Shown: in pieces, positions 7,402-16,312 of the stretch
Layout: every line of letters begins with the position of its first letter
How positions within the stretch are numbered: position 1 is the stretch's first letter
Position numbers and translations under genes: made by a program
The notes under the pieces: generated by a model
What the model was told of the DNA's origin: nothing
Seen by the model: only the letters and a program-made list of their open reading frames with translations
Databases searched by the model: none
Assembly: GCA_004557035.1 (NCBI GenBank)
Contig: SFFB01000027.1
Span: 1-47,125, forward strand
Reading direction: 5' to 3'
DNA from: Bacteroidales bacterium
GTDB lineage: Bacteria; Bacteroidota; Bacteroidia; Bacteroidales; Bacteroidaceae
Length of the DNA stretch: 47,125 nt

Positions 7402-9720
7402 TCAGCGTCGACGGCCTTTGGGAGCTTGTTTGGCTTTGCCTTTGCGGCCGGCAGATTTGGCCCCTTTTTTCGGCAGGGAAGGCTGTGGGGCGGCAGGGGT
7501 TTTGACGTCTGAAATGATGGAGAAATCGAGTTGTCGGCGCTCCAGATTGGCGCGTTCCACACGGATTTTCACCTTGTCGCCAAGATTATAGCGGTGGTGG
7601 GTTCGGCGGCCGATGAGGCAATAGTTGCGCTCGTCAAACTCATAATAGTCGTCGAGCAAAGTGCGCATCGGTATCATACCTTCGCATTTGTTTTCGTCCA
7701 CCTCCACATACAGACCAAACTCGGTGACACCCGAAATGGTGCCGGTGAACTCCTCACCGAGGCGGTCGGCCATAAACTCCACTTGCTTGTATTTGATGCT
7801 GGCACGTTCGGCTGTGGCGGCTATCTGTTCCATATTCGATGAATGTTCGCACAATTCCTCATATTTGGCGGCATTGACCGAACGTCCACCTTCGGCATAG
7901 CGTGTGAGCAGACGGTGGACCATCGTGTCGGGATAGCGGCGGATAGGCGAGGTGAAGTGGGTGTAGTAGGTAAACATCAAGCCGTAGTGTCCAATGTTGT
8001 GTATGCTGTAGCGGGCTTTCATCATGGCGCGAAGGGCCACCATTTCAACGGCGTTTTCTTCTTTCTTGCCTTTGGCCTCTTGGAGCAGGGCGTTGAGACT
8101 TTTGGAGATGTCGGTCTTGGAACCTTCGGTGCGCAGACGATAACCAAACTTGGTGATGAAGGCACGGAGTTTTTCAAGTTTCTCGGGGTCGGGCACGTCG
8201 TGAATACGATAGGGGAACACTTTGGGCTTTTTGCCTTTGCCCACACGCCCTATGCTTTCGGCCACGGTGCGGTTGGCCAAGAGCATAAACTCTTCGACGA
8301 GTTTGTTGGCGTCTTTGGCCACTTTGACGTATGTGGAAACGGGATGGCCTTTGTCATCTATTTCAAATCTCACCTCGGCACGGTCGAAGCCTATGGCGCC
8401 ATTCTTAAACCGAGCGGCACGCAAGAGTTTGGCCAAACGGTTGAGCGTGACAATCTCTTCGGCATATTCTCCCTCGAGGGGTGCGCCCTCAGGCAGTGGT
8501 TCGGGGTGGTCGCCGGGAGCTGTGAGGTCTTCGGGAGAGGCTTGGCGATTGCGTTCGAGCATGGCCTGCACCTCTTCATAGGCGAAGCGGCGGTTGGAGC
8601 GTATCACGGTGTGGGCCAGATGCCAGCGTACGATGTGAGCTTGGTCGTCGAGCACGAAAATGACCGAATACGCCAGTTTGTCTTCGTCGGGACGGAGCGA
8701 ACAAATGTAGTTGCAGAGTCGCTCGGGCAGCATGGGAATGGTGCGGTCGACGAGATAGACGCTTGTGGCGCGCTTTTGGGCTTCGCGGTCGATGATGTCG
8801 CCCTCTTTGACATAGTGAGACACGTCGGCAATGTGCACACCCACCTCCCAGTTTTGGCCTTCAGCACGGCGGATGGAGAGCGCGTCGTCGAAATCTTTGG
8901 CGTCTTTGGGGTCGATGGTAAAGGTGGTGACGCCGCGGAAGTCTTCACGGCGGGCTATCTCTTCGGGAGTAATGTCGGGTTGGAGCTTTTCGGCAGCCTT
9001 CTCCACGTTGGCCGGATAGCGATAGGGCAAGCCGTATTGGGCCAAGATGGCGTGCATTTCGGCGTTGTTTTCGCCTTGCCGGCCGAGGATATCCACCACT
9101 TTGCCTATGGGACTCTTGGTGTCGGTGGGCCACTCGATGATTTTGACCACGGCTTTGTCGCCTGTCTTGCCGCCGCCGAGTTTGTCTTTGGGAATGAAAA
9201 TGTCGTTGGCCAGTGAGCGTCCTTCGGTGACGAGGAAACCAAAACCTTTCTCCACCTGCAACTGTCCCACGAAGGTGTCGTTGGCACGCTGGATGATTTC
9301 GGTTACTTCTGCTTCTCGCGTATGGCCGGACCGCCGGGCCATCATCGACACTCTGACACGGTCGCCATCGAGGGCGTGCATAGAGTTGCGTTCACACACG
9401 AGGATGCTCTTGCCGCCGTCGTCGGGTTCGAAAGAGTTGTGACCATTGCGTTTGCGGCGGAATGTGCCTTCCATCACGTTAGACCGCACGGCGGCGGTAT
9501 AGTTGCCGTGGCCGTCGGTGTTGACATAATCGTCGAGCACCAAGTCTTCGAGCGCATCCATCACCAGCATCTTGGTCGGGTGATTTTTGGCGTCGACCAA
9601 CTGAAATATTTTCTTGACGTTGAAGCTCTCGTCGGGGTGAGCATTGAAGGTGTCGAGCAGCAGGTCGACAATCGCCTGTTTTTTCATCCGTCCGCTTTCT
9701 GTCTTTTTCTGTCGTCCCAT
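7402..9720 (-). CDS. rnr: Ribonuclease R
   Basis: A 772-residue exoribonuclease that degrades structured RNA from the 3' end. In order it has an N-terminal winged-helix region, cold-shock-like RNA-binding domains (around 80-210, including VEKGFGFLVTEG), the RNB catalytic domain and a C-terminal S1 domain (about 645-725), then a Lys/Arg-rich tail. The catalytic Asp cluster DPKDAKDFDD is at 270-279. HIADVSHYV and the YTHFTSPIRRYPD segment are also diagnostic. A TACATTTG -7 box lies at 9800-9807 on the minus strand, about 80 bp upstream; the matching -33 box is weak. Confidence 0.97.
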   Translation of the reverse strand: MGRQKKTESGRMKKQAIVDLLLDTFNAHPDESFNVKKIFQLVDAKNHPTKMLVMDALEDLVLDDYVNTDGHGNYTAAVRSNVMEGTFRRKRNGHNSFEPDDGGKSILVCERNSMHALDGDRVRVSMMARRSGHTREAEVTEIIQRANDTFVGQLQVEKGFGFLVTEGRSLANDIFIPKDKLGGGKTGDKAVVKIIEWPTDTKSPIGKVVDILGRQGENNAEMHAILAQYGLPYRYPANVEKAAEKLQPDITPEEIARREDFRGVTTFTIDPKDAKDFDDALSIRRAEGQNWEVGVHIADVSHYVKEGDIIDREAQKRATSVYLVDRTIPMLPERLCNYICSLRPDEDKLAYSVIFVLDDQAHIVRWHLAHTVIRSNRRFAYEEVQAMLERNRQASPEDLTAPGDHPEPLPEGAPLEGEYAEEIVTLNRLAKLLRAARFKNGAIGFDRAEVRFEIDDKGHPVSTYVKVAKDANKLVEEFMLLANRTVAESIGRVGKGKKPKVFPYRIHDVPDPEKLEKLRAFITKFGYRLRTEGSKTDISKSLNALLQEAKGKKEENAVEMVALRAMMKARYSIHNIGHYGLMFTYYTHFTSPIRRYPDTMVHRLLTRYAEGGRSVNAAKYEELCEHSSNMEQIAATAERASIKYKQVEFMADRLGEEFTGTISGVTEFGLYVEVDENKCEGMIPMRTLLDDYYEFDERNYCLIGRRTHHRYNLGDKVKIRVERANLERRQLDFSIISDVKTPAAPQPSLPKKGAKSAGRKGKAKQAPKGRRR

Positions 9721-9912
9721 AGTGTTTGTCTTTTGAGAAACCTTGTCTGTTCAGCTGGCACACGAGGCTGAAATTGCCCCGCCGTTACCTCTTCAATGGC
9801 AAATGTAGGTTTATTTCGTCAAAAAAAACATCAAAACAGGTGGTCTTAATGGTGTGTTTAAGGATAAATAACGTGACGCTATTGTTTTTCTTGCTAATTT
9901 CGCGTTCAGACT

Positions 9913-10560
9913 ATGTGCCAACCACTTGCGAAATACGCCCTTTTGTTGATGGCTCTTGTGGCCTCACTGACGCTGTCGGCCCAAACGGTGCCCGACATTG
10001 ACGCCGTGAACGCCGACGACGAGACCCCGGCGACGAACCTTGAAATCAAGGTGATGCACGCACGCTCGTTTTACGCCGGCGACAGCGTGGCCCACATCGT
10101 CTTGCCTGTTTTTTATAAATATCCGCCGCTCAATTTCAAAAACCCAAAAGAGCGCGACCGCTACAATCGTCTTGTGGCCAACGTGAAACGCCTTTTGCCC
10201 TTGGCCAAACTGGCACGCTACACCGTTATCGAGACCTACGACTTCATACAGACGCTGCCCACAAAAAAAGAGCGTGCCGAACATCTGAAACGCGTTGAGG
10301 AGGGGTTGAAAAAACAATACACGCCCACACTCAAGAAACTCACCCGTTCACAGGGTCGCTTGCTGGTGAAACTCATCGATAGGGAATGTGGCCAGACGGG
10401 TTATGAAATTGCACAGGCTTTCATCGGTGCCTTCAAGGCCAATATGTATCAGGCCATCGCCTTCTGCTTTGGCAACAGCCTCACCCGTCGCTACGATCCC
10501 GAGGGCGAAGATCGCTATATCGAGCGCGTGGTGCGTATGGTGGAGAGTGGCCAACTTTGA
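9913..10560 (+). CDS. DUF4294 domain protein, exported
   Basis: A 215-residue protein with a signal peptide (hydrophobic stretch ending LTLSAQ). The mature part matches the DUF4294 pattern I know from Bacteroidetes: VLPVFYKYPPLNFKNPKERDRY, then helical segments with YDFIQTLPTKKER and TRSQGRLLVKLIDRE. Function is unknown. It is probably periplasmic and shows no catalytic motif that I can name. A TAATTTCG box at 9895-9902 could be its -7 element, which would give a leader of only a few bases; the -33 element is poor. It is a single plus-strand gene between rnr and dsbD, both minus, and is closed by the terminator at 10653-10696. Confidence 0.85.
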   Translation: MCQPLAKYALLLMALVASLTLSAQTVPDIDAVNADDETPATNLEIKVMHARSFYAGDSVAHIVLPVFYKYPPLNFKNPKERDRYNRLVANVKRLLPLAKLARYTVIETYDFIQTLPTKKERAEHLKRVEEGLKKQYTPTLKKLTRSQGRLLVKLIDRECGQTGYEIAQAFIGAFKANMYQAIAFCFGNSLTRRYDPEGEDRYIERVVRMVESGQL

Positions 10561-10652
10561 GGCACAGTCTCCCGACATCTCCACGTTTGTGCAAGGCGAA
10601 GCCAAACTTGTTGGGATTATGCCGAACCACAGTCAATCGATATTTCTCATAA

Positions 10653-10696
10653 AAAGCGTCCCCGAATTAGACGAAAATCTAACTTGGGGACGCTTT
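10653..10696. terminator. Bidirectional terminator between DUF4294 gene and dsbD
   Basis: Exact 11-bp arms AAAGCGTCCCC (10653-10663) and GGGGACGCTTT (10686-10696) surround a 22-nt loop. A/T runs lie on both sides, so it can end both convergent transcripts. Confidence 0.85.
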
Positions 10697-10714
10697 GTAT
10701 GTGGGCCGTAGGGC

Positions 10715-12775
10715 TTATTTGGCGTTGAGTTTGCTCTTGCCCGTCTTGAGGAAGTCTATGAAGTTGGAGACGCTGGTGTCGAAGGTGTAGGCCGGCATGA
10801 GCGGCTGGCCGTCGTGGTTGAGGATGACGTAGAAAGGCTGAGCGTTGGCGCCGAACTTCATGCGCTGCAGGTAGCTCCATTTGTCGCCGACGGTGCGGAG
10901 CTTCTCTTCTTTGCCGTCCACATTCACCACGATGGGTTCAGGCAGACGCGTCTTTTCGTCCACATAGAGTGAAATGAGCACGTAGTCTTTCATCAGCAGG
11001 TCGCGCACGGCAGGGTCGTACCACACTGCCATCTCCATCTGGCGGCAGTTGACGCAACCGTGGCCGGTGAAGTCTACAATCACCGGGCGGCCCGTCTGGC
11101 GGGCATAGGCCATACCGGCATCGTAGTCGGTGAAGTGGGCTTCAACCTTCACTGGGTCAAGATTGAAGTCTTGGGTCTTCATGGGTGGCGCGAAGGCACT
11201 GACGGCCTTGAGTGGAGCGCCCCAAAGTCCGGGCACCATATACACGGCAAAAGCCAATGAGCAGAGCGCCATAAAAAAACGCGGCACACTCACTTTGGTA
11301 TTGTCGTCGTCGTGGGGAAACTTGATTTTGCCCAACAGATAAAAGCCCAACAAGGCAAAAATGACAATCCAAAGCGCTAAGAAGGTTTCGCGGTCGAGCA
11401 GATGCCAGCCATAGGCCAAGTCGGCCACTGAGAGAAATTTGAGTGCAAAAGCCAATTCGAGGAAACCCAAAACCACCTTCACCACATTGAGCCAGCCACC
11501 GCTCTTGGGTGCGCTCTTGAGCCATGAAGGGAAGAGGGCAAAGAGGGTGAAAGGCAAAGCCAAAGCCAAGGCAAAGCCCAGCATTCCCACGGCAGGTGCC
11601 ATGATGCTGCCACCCGATGTGCTGGCTTCGACAAGCAGGAAACCAATGACCGGACCCGTGCAAGAAAAGCTCACCAAAGAGAGGGTGAAGGCCATGAGGA
11701 AAATGCTCAAGAGGCCGGTTGTCTTGTCGGCTTTGCTGTCTACGGCATTACCCCACGACGACGGCAGGGTGATTTCAAATCCGCCGAAGAAGCTGGCGGC
11801 AAACACCAAGAGCATCAAGAAAAAGAAGATGTTGAAAATGGCGTTGGTAGACAGGTCGTTGAGCGCACTGGCACCGAAAATGGAAGTGACGATGAGTCCT
11901 AAGGCCACATAAATCACAACGATGGAGCAACCATAGAGCACGGCGTCGCGAATGGCTTTCTTGCGGTCTTTTGTGCGTTTGAGGAAGAAGCTCACTGTCA
12001 TGGGGATGATGGGCCATACACAGGGGGTGCAAAGGGCCACGAGACCGCCCAAGAAACCTAAGATGAAGATATACCAAAACGCCAAGTCGGCCACGGCAGC
12101 TTCATCGCCGCCAAGGGCCTTGAGATTGCCAATCGAGGGCGACCACCAAGCTTTTATCAGATTGCTGTCGGCCGTGGTGGCTGAGGCTATGGGGGCCTCT
12201 GGTGAGGTTTCGGCCAAAACTGAATCGAGGGCGGCAGTCATGGTGCCGTCCTCTGTTGTGGTGGGTGCTGATACGGTCGGAACTGCAGCGGTTGGCTCTG
12301 CCGGTGCCACCTTTTCAGGTGTCGTGGCCGTCGGGCCGTCTGTGCCTGATTGTTTACATTCGGCCTTGTCCACGATACATTGCCCTTCGCCGCAGGCTTG
12401 ATAGTCGAGATAGCCTTCAATGGCAAAGTTCTTCTCAGTGATTTCCACCTTTTGGGTGAACGTCATATTGCCTTCAAAATAGCCCACGTTCATCATGAAC
12501 ATTTCGTCATATTCGGTCTTCTTGCCGGCTCCTTCTACGAGGCCGCCTTTGAGTTTGGCTCCACTGATTTTGTCCACGACGAACGCCGTCGGGTTGGGGC
12601 CGTCGGCCGGCACCTGAGCCGAGTAGACGTGCCAGCCTTTGTCAGCCTTGCCTTTGAAGACGATGTGGAGCTCAGTGGGTGAAACGCGCTTGTAATCTAC
12701 GGTGAATTTGACTTGTGCCGTAGCCGACAAGACAAACAGCAGACAAAGCGCCATAAGGGCAAACGATTTTTTCAT
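10715..12775 (-). CDS. dsbD: Thiol:disulfide interchange protein DsbD
   Basis: A 686-residue inner-membrane protein that carries reducing power from cytoplasmic thioredoxin to the periplasm. It has a signal peptide, an N-terminal immunoglobulin-like domain with Cys128 and Cys133, an Ala/Thr/Pro-rich linker (about 145-205), a multi-span CcdA-like core and a C-terminal thioredoxin domain. The core Cys residues are in CTPCVWP (249-255) and SCTGP (Cys372). The thioredoxin active site is CVNC at 574-577. These are the three redox pairs expected for DsbD. The natural partner in this window is the TlpA-like protein at 13084-14157. No clear promoter is seen within 100 bp; an 8-bp inverted repeat (12808-12815/12836-12843) lies between this gene and the tRNA. 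Confidence 0.95.
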   Translation of the reverse strand: MKKSFALMALCLLFVLSATAQVKFTVDYKRVSPTELHIVFKGKADKGWHVYSAQVPADGPNPTAFVVDKISGAKLKGGLVEGAGKKTEYDEMFMMNVGYFEGNMTFTQKVEITEKNFAIEGYLDYQACGEGQCIVDKAECKQSGTDGPTATTPEKVAPAEPTAAVPTVSAPTTTEDGTMTAALDSVLAETSPEAPIASATTADSNLIKAWWSPSIGNLKALGGDEAAVADLAFWYIFILGFLGGLVALCTPCVWPIIPMTVSFFLKRTKDRKKAIRDAVLYGCSIVVIYVALGLIVTSIFGASALNDLSTNAIFNIFFFLMLLVFAASFFGGFEITLPSSWGNAVDSKADKTTGLLSIFLMAFTLSLVSFSCTGPVIGFLLVEASTSGGSIMAPAVGMLGFALALALPFTLFALFPSWLKSAPKSGGWLNVVKVVLGFLELAFALKFLSVADLAYGWHLLDRETFLALWIVIFALLGFYLLGKIKFPHDDDNTKVSVPRFFMALCSLAFAVYMVPGLWGAPLKAVSAFAPPMKTQDFNLDPVKVEAHFTDYDAGMAYARQTGRPVIVDFTGHGCVNCRQMEMAVWYDPAVRDLLMKDYVLISLYVDEKTRLPEPIVVNVDGKEEKLRTVGDKWSYLQRMKFGANAQPFYVILNHDGQPLMPAYTFDTSVSNFIDFLKTGKSKLNAK

Positions 12776-12878
12776 ACGAGATGTGGTCGTTTAGAAAGAA
12801 GATGGGAAACAAGTCTGATGTAAAAGTGGTATGGCGACTTGTTGGTAGGTGAATTAAAAAGCGTTTGGTGTTTTTTTG

Positions 12879-12950
12879 TACCCCCGATGAGAATCGAACT
12901 CATATCTACTCCTTAGGAGGGAGTTGTTCTATCCATTGAACTACAAGGGC
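12879..12950 (-). tRNA. tRNA-Arg (anticodon CCT)
   Basis: The 72-nt minus-strand sequence folds as a standard cloverleaf. It has a 7-bp acceptor stem with several G-U pairs, a GTTC/GAAC D-stem, an ACTCC/GGAGT anticodon stem with the loop CTCCTAA, a 4-nt variable region, and an ATGAG/CTCAT T-stem with TTCGATT. The anticodon CCT reads AGG. The 3' CCA is not encoded. Confidence 0.95.
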
Positions 12951-12965
12951 GACCGTAAGTGTGTG

Positions 12966-12996
12966 CAAAAATACAGCAAATCTGCCGAGAGGCAAA
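12966..12996 (-). promoter_or_regulatory. Promoter of tRNA-Arg
   Basis: On the minus strand TTTG (12993-12996) is followed after 19 bp by TATTTTTG (12966-12973), an exact match to the Bacteroidetes sigma-70-type pattern. Transcription would start within about 15 bp of the tRNA 5' end. Confidence 0.75.
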
Positions 12997-13083
12997 ACAT
13001 AGGGCACACAAAGGCGCGAAAGCCGGCTTGAATAGCCTCACTTTCACGCACTTTTATGCTCTATGCTGCGTTGGGGGAAGACG

Positions 13084-14157
13084 TTATTTGAAGATTTCTT
13101 CCAGTTTCTTGTCCAGTTCCTCGCCACGCAGGCCGGCGGCAATCACTTTGCCCTCGGGGTTGAAGAGGAGGGTGGCGGGTATGGAGTTGATGCCATAGAC
13201 TTCAGAGGCGGCACACTCCCAGCCTTTCAGGTCGGAGATGTGGTGCCAGGGGAGGTCGAGTTTCTTGATGGCGTTCACCCAGGCCTCGCGCTTGTTGTCG
13301 AACGATACGCCCACGATGTCGAAGCCCTTGTCGTGGTATTTCTCATAAGCGGCTTTGACGTTGGGCATCTCTTGACGGCAGGGACCGCACCAGGAGGCCC
13401 AGAAGTCCACCAGCACGTATTGGCCGTGTCCCACAAACTCAGTGAGGTGGCGCTCCACACCTGCGGTGTCGGCCATAACGAGGTCGGTCACGCTTTGGCC
13501 AATGCCTTGACGCTCCCAGCCCTTGACGCGTTCTTTCAAGTCGTTAAGCATATCGGCTTCCATAAACTTGGCACCGCTTTTGGCAATGGCAATCAGTTCG
13601 TCTTTTTCCATATTGTATTGTGCCGTTCTTAAAAAGGCTGCCGGAAAGAGCTTGTCTGCGTGCACTTTGCTCACCATGCGCGTCAGTGCGGTCACTTGAT
13701 TGAAATAAGCCTCGTTTGCCTTGCGGTATTCGTCCATTATGCTGTCCGGAATTTTTTCATTATTCTTGACGTAAGGCATAGCCGCTATGGTAATGCGCTC
13801 CATCTCTTTGCTTTCGGCAGAATAGGTAGATTGGTAGTGTGAGAGCAGGGCGTTCTCTTCAGAGCCGCTTACCTTCATACGGATCAGGTCTACCTTGAGA
13901 TTGTTGTCGACCACGGCGCAAAGCTTCATCGAAGTTTCCGTACCGAAAGCGACAATTTGGTCTTTGGCGGCATCGAGAGTGAGTTTGAATTTGCCGTTTT
14001 TGGCCACGTCGATGGTGTCGCTTTTATGGGGAGCGTAGTGGGTGACAAATATTTGCTTTTCGCCTTTGGGTGCTTTGCCCGTGACGGTGTAGGTCTGAGC
14101 CTGAAGGCCAAGGGCCATGATGGCGGCCAGGCCGAGAGTGAATAGTTTAGCTTTCAT
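13084..14157 (-). CDS. DUF4369/TlpA-like thiol-disulfide oxidoreductase
   Basis: A 357-residue exported protein with a signal peptide ending LGLQAQ. The N-terminal half is a DUF4369-like beta domain (TVTGKAPKGEKQIFV). It is followed by a helical region and a C-terminal thioredoxin domain of the TlpA/ResA type. The active site WASWCGPC has its Cys pair at 257 and 260, and a cis-proline loop NSIPATLLF follows. It is expected to be a periplasmic reductase kept reduced by DsbD, encoded about 300 bp downstream. It is the last gene of the frr-rsgA-nfeD run, 28 bp after nfeD. The target proteins are unknown. Compare the lipoprotein at 43485-44489, which has the same layout without the cysteines. Confidence 0.9.
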   Translation of the reverse strand: MKAKLFTLGLAAIMALGLQAQTYTVTGKAPKGEKQIFVTHYAPHKSDTIDVAKNGKFKLTLDAAKDQIVAFGTETSMKLCAVVDNNLKVDLIRMKVSGSEENALLSHYQSTYSAESKEMERITIAAMPYVKNNEKIPDSIMDEYRKANEAYFNQVTALTRMVSKVHADKLFPAAFLRTAQYNMEKDELIAIAKSGAKFMEADMLNDLKERVKGWERQGIGQSVTDLVMADTAGVERHLTEFVGHGQYVLVDFWASWCGPCRQEMPNVKAAYEKYHDKGFDIVGVSFDNKREAWVNAIKKLDLPWHHISDLKGWECAASEVYGINSIPATLLFNPEGKVIAAGLRGEELDKKLEEIFK

Positions 14158-14185
14158 TTGAGCGAATGATTTGTTGTTTTATGCT

Positions 14186-14659
14186 TTAATGGTCGTTTCG
14201 TTTCACCATGACGGCGGCCTCGTCTATGGCCGACACCACTACGGGAGTGCCTTCGTCGAGAAAACCGCTTTCAGACTTCACCTCTACGACTTTGCCGTTG
14301 ATTTCGGCCCTGCCGATGAGGGCCAGGCGGGTGAGGGCCACGCCTTCATCGCCCACGTTGACGGAGCGTTGGGCAGCTGTGGGAGCAGAGGAGTCGATGG
14401 TGGCGTTCAGGGCCATGCGGTCAAGCGCCTTGGAACGTGCAAACCACCAGAAGAAGCCGATGACCATGGCAGTCGACACAAGGACGCTCAATATGGCCAC
14501 TGTCGTTCCCCATTGGGTGTAGACCAAGACATCAGCCGCCAGCACACAGGCCGCCGCTGCGAAACCGGCTATGCCGTAACCCGGCAAGAGCAGGCCTTCA
14601 ATGGCGAAGAGCAACAAGGCCACGACGACAAGCAGGATGATGATGAGTGTGATGGACAT
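14186..14659 (-). CDS. NfeD-like membrane protein
   Basis: A 157-residue protein with two or three N-terminal membrane segments (residues 3-25, 29-47 and about 53-72) and a C-terminal beta-rich domain. The last part contains VGDEGVALTRLALIGRAEINGKVVEV and DEGTPVVVSAID. This is the OB-fold domain of the NfeD family, which usually partners SPFH/flotillin proteins such as FloA. No flotillin gene is adjacent here: rsgA is upstream and a TlpA-like gene downstream. The 32-bp spacer from rsgA contains an AT-rich leader preceded by CCACTCCTTAT, a motif also seen before the nucleoside kinase. Confidence 0.85.
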   Translation of the reverse strand: MSITLIIILLVVVALLLFAIEGLLLPGYGIAGFAAAACVLAADVLVYTQWGTTVAILSVLVSTAMVIGFFWWFARSKALDRMALNATIDSSAPTAAQRSVNVGDEGVALTRLALIGRAEINGKVVEVKSESGFLDEGTPVVVSAIDEAAVMVKRNDH

Positions 14660-14691
14660 AGTTTGTGCTTATATATATAAATAAGGAGTGG

Positions 14692-15633
14692 TCAGAAGGC
14701 CGGTCGATATTTGGCTTCGTCTTTATCGTCGCGCATGGACAGGTAGGAGGCATAGCGCGAAGGCGCCAGCCGGTGTTGTTCGAGCGCTTCGAGCACAGCG
14801 CAGCCTGGTTCGTGTGTGTGGGTGCAGTTGTTGAAGCGGCAACCGTCTGAAATTTTGAAGATGTCGCGAAAGAAATGTGCCACCTCGTCGGGCTCTATGT
14901 TGAAGGTGCCGAAGCCTTTGATGCCCGGAATGTCGATGACCGCTCCGCCGTCTTGGCCGGGCAGGTCATAGAGTTCGCTGAAGGTGGTGGTGTGCATACC
15001 TGTGCCGTGTGCTTCAGACACTTCGGCCGTGCGGGCGTGTGCGGTGGGAATGAGTCGGTTGAGGAGTGTAGACTTACCCACGCCTGAGTGTCCGGCCAGC
15101 AAGCAGATTTTTCCGGCCATCATCTCGGTCAGGCGGTCGGTGCCTTGTCCGGTGAGCGCACTGATGGCGATGCAGTCGTAGCCGATTTCGCCGTAGATAG
15201 ATTGCAGATAGTCAGCCTGAGCGCGCTCGTCGTCGTTGAGCTCGTCGGTTTTGTTAAATACCAACACCGTTGGCACGCGATAGGCCTCTGCCGAGGCCAG
15301 AAATCGGTCGATAAAGGTGGTGGTGGTTTCGGGTCTTGCCACGGTGACGACGAGCAGAGCCAAGTCGATGTTGGCGGCAAGGATGTGGCTTTGTTTGGAA
15401 AGATTAGACGCTTTGCGCACGATATAGTTGCGCCGCTCGTCAATCTCGGTGATGTAGGCCGTAGTATTGTCGTCGGCCGGTTTCAGTGTGACGCCATCGC
15501 CCACGGCAACAGGGCTTGTGGATCGTATGCCGCGCAGGCGGAAATTGCCTTTGACCTTACAATCCAGCAATTTGCCCTCGTCGGTGCGTACCACATAGCT
15601 GTTGCCCGTGTTGCGAATGACAGTGCCGTGCAT
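14692..15633 (-). CDS. rsgA: Ribosome small subunit GTPase RsgA
   Basis: A 313-residue late-stage 30S assembly GTPase. The order of motifs is circularly permuted, which is diagnostic. An N-terminal OB domain comes first, then G4 NKTD (127-130), then G1 GHSGVGKS (181-188), then G3 DIPG. The C-terminal zinc-finger region follows with DGCRFNNCTHTHEPGC. The start ATG lies 12 bp after the frr stop, and nfeD follows after 32 bp. The pairing with frr, another ribosome factor, supports one transcript starting at the promoter 16282-16312. Confidence 0.97.
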   Translation of the reverse strand: MHGTVIRNTGNSYVVRTDEGKLLDCKVKGNFRLRGIRSTSPVAVGDGVTLKPADDNTTAYITEIDERRNYIVRKASNLSKQSHILAANIDLALLVVTVARPETTTTFIDRFLASAEAYRVPTVLVFNKTDELNDDERAQADYLQSIYGEIGYDCIAISALTGQGTDRLTEMMAGKICLLAGHSGVGKSTLLNRLIPTAHARTAEVSEAHGTGMHTTTFSELYDLPGQDGGAVIDIPGIKGFGTFNIEPDEVAHFFRDIFKISDGCRFNNCTHTHEPGCAVLEALEQHRLAPSRYASYLSMRDDKDEAKYRPAF

Positions 15634-15645
15634 ATTTAGGGAGGT

Positions 15646-16206
15646 TTACACGGTCATGATTTCCTTGTTTTTGGCAGCAAGGAGTTCTTCCACTTTCTTC
15701 ACCTGTTTGTCGTGAATTTTCTGCAGGTCGGCTTCGCCGTCTTTTTCCACGTCTTCAGGCAGTCCGTCTTTGATGGCCTTTTTAAGTTTGTCGATGCCGT
15801 CTCGTCTGGCGTTGCGGATGGCCACTTTACATTCTTCGGCCTCTTTGTTGCATTGTTTGGTCAGGTCGCGGCGTCTCTCTTCGGTGAGAGGGGGGATGCC
15901 CAGTCTGATTACCTCGCCGTTGTTTTCGGGCATAATGCCCACGTTGCTGTCGATGATGGCTTTTTCGATGACGGGGAACATCTTTTTATCCCACGGTTTG
16001 ATGGCGATGGTGCGTGCGTCGGGTGTAGTGATGGCAGCCACGTTGTTGAGTGGTGCGGGCACGCCGTAGTTGTTTACACGGATTTCGTCGAGGATGTGCA
16101 CGTTGGCCTTACCGGCACGGATGTGTGAGAGTGTCTCTTCGAGGTGGAGCACACTCATTTCCATTTTTTCCTCACAGTCAGCGAGGCATTGTTTTACGTC
16201 AAGCAT
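15646..16206 (-). CDS. frr: Ribosome recycling factor
   Basis: A 186-residue protein of normal RRF length. RRF with EF-G splits post-termination ribosomes in the cytoplasm. The family patterns are clear: LSHIRAGKANVHILDEIRVNNYG, then MPENNGEVIRLGIPPLTEERRRDL, and the C-terminal helix DKQVKKVEELLAAKNKEIM. It is the first gene of the frr-rsgA-nfeD-tlpA run. A strong Bacteroidetes promoter lies about 75 bp upstream inside a palindromic repeat. Confidence 0.98.
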   Translation of the reverse strand: MLDVKQCLADCEEKMEMSVLHLEETLSHIRAGKANVHILDEIRVNNYGVPAPLNNVAAITTPDARTIAIKPWDKKMFPVIEKAIIDSNVGIMPENNGEVIRLGIPPLTEERRRDLTKQCNKEAEECKVAIRNARRDGIDKLKKAIKDGLPEDVEKDGEADLQKIHDKQVKKVEELLAAKNKEIMTV

Positions 16207-16281
16207 GATGTAAGCGTTAGATTAAGGCAGGCGTCATGTTTGTTGAGCCCGCGTGTGGGTAATAAGGTTTATATTGTTGGA

Positions 16282-16312
16282 CAAAGTTAGTGCAAGGCGA
16301 GCGGTGAGCAAA
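16282..16312 (-). promoter_or_regulatory. Promoter of the frr operon
   Basis: On the minus strand TTTG (16309-16312) is followed after exactly 19 bp by TAACTTTG (16282-16289), a full consensus match. The leader to the frr ATG would be about 70 nt. A second copy of the same layout lies upstream at 16374-16404 (TTTG, 19 bp, TAACTTTC). Confidence 0.8.

Noticed and set aside
7134..7562. Minus-strand frame containing KHFPFYD repeats
   Set aside because: It overlaps the end of rnr out of frame. The peptide repeat arises because the DNA repeat period is 33 bp.
7843..9216. 457-codon plus-strand frame opposite rnr
   Set aside because: Antisense to a clearly recognised ribonuclease R and free of domains.
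13084..16206. FloA/NfeD membrane microdomain operon
   Set aside because: Only the NfeD-like gene is present. No SPFH/flotillin gene lies next to it.
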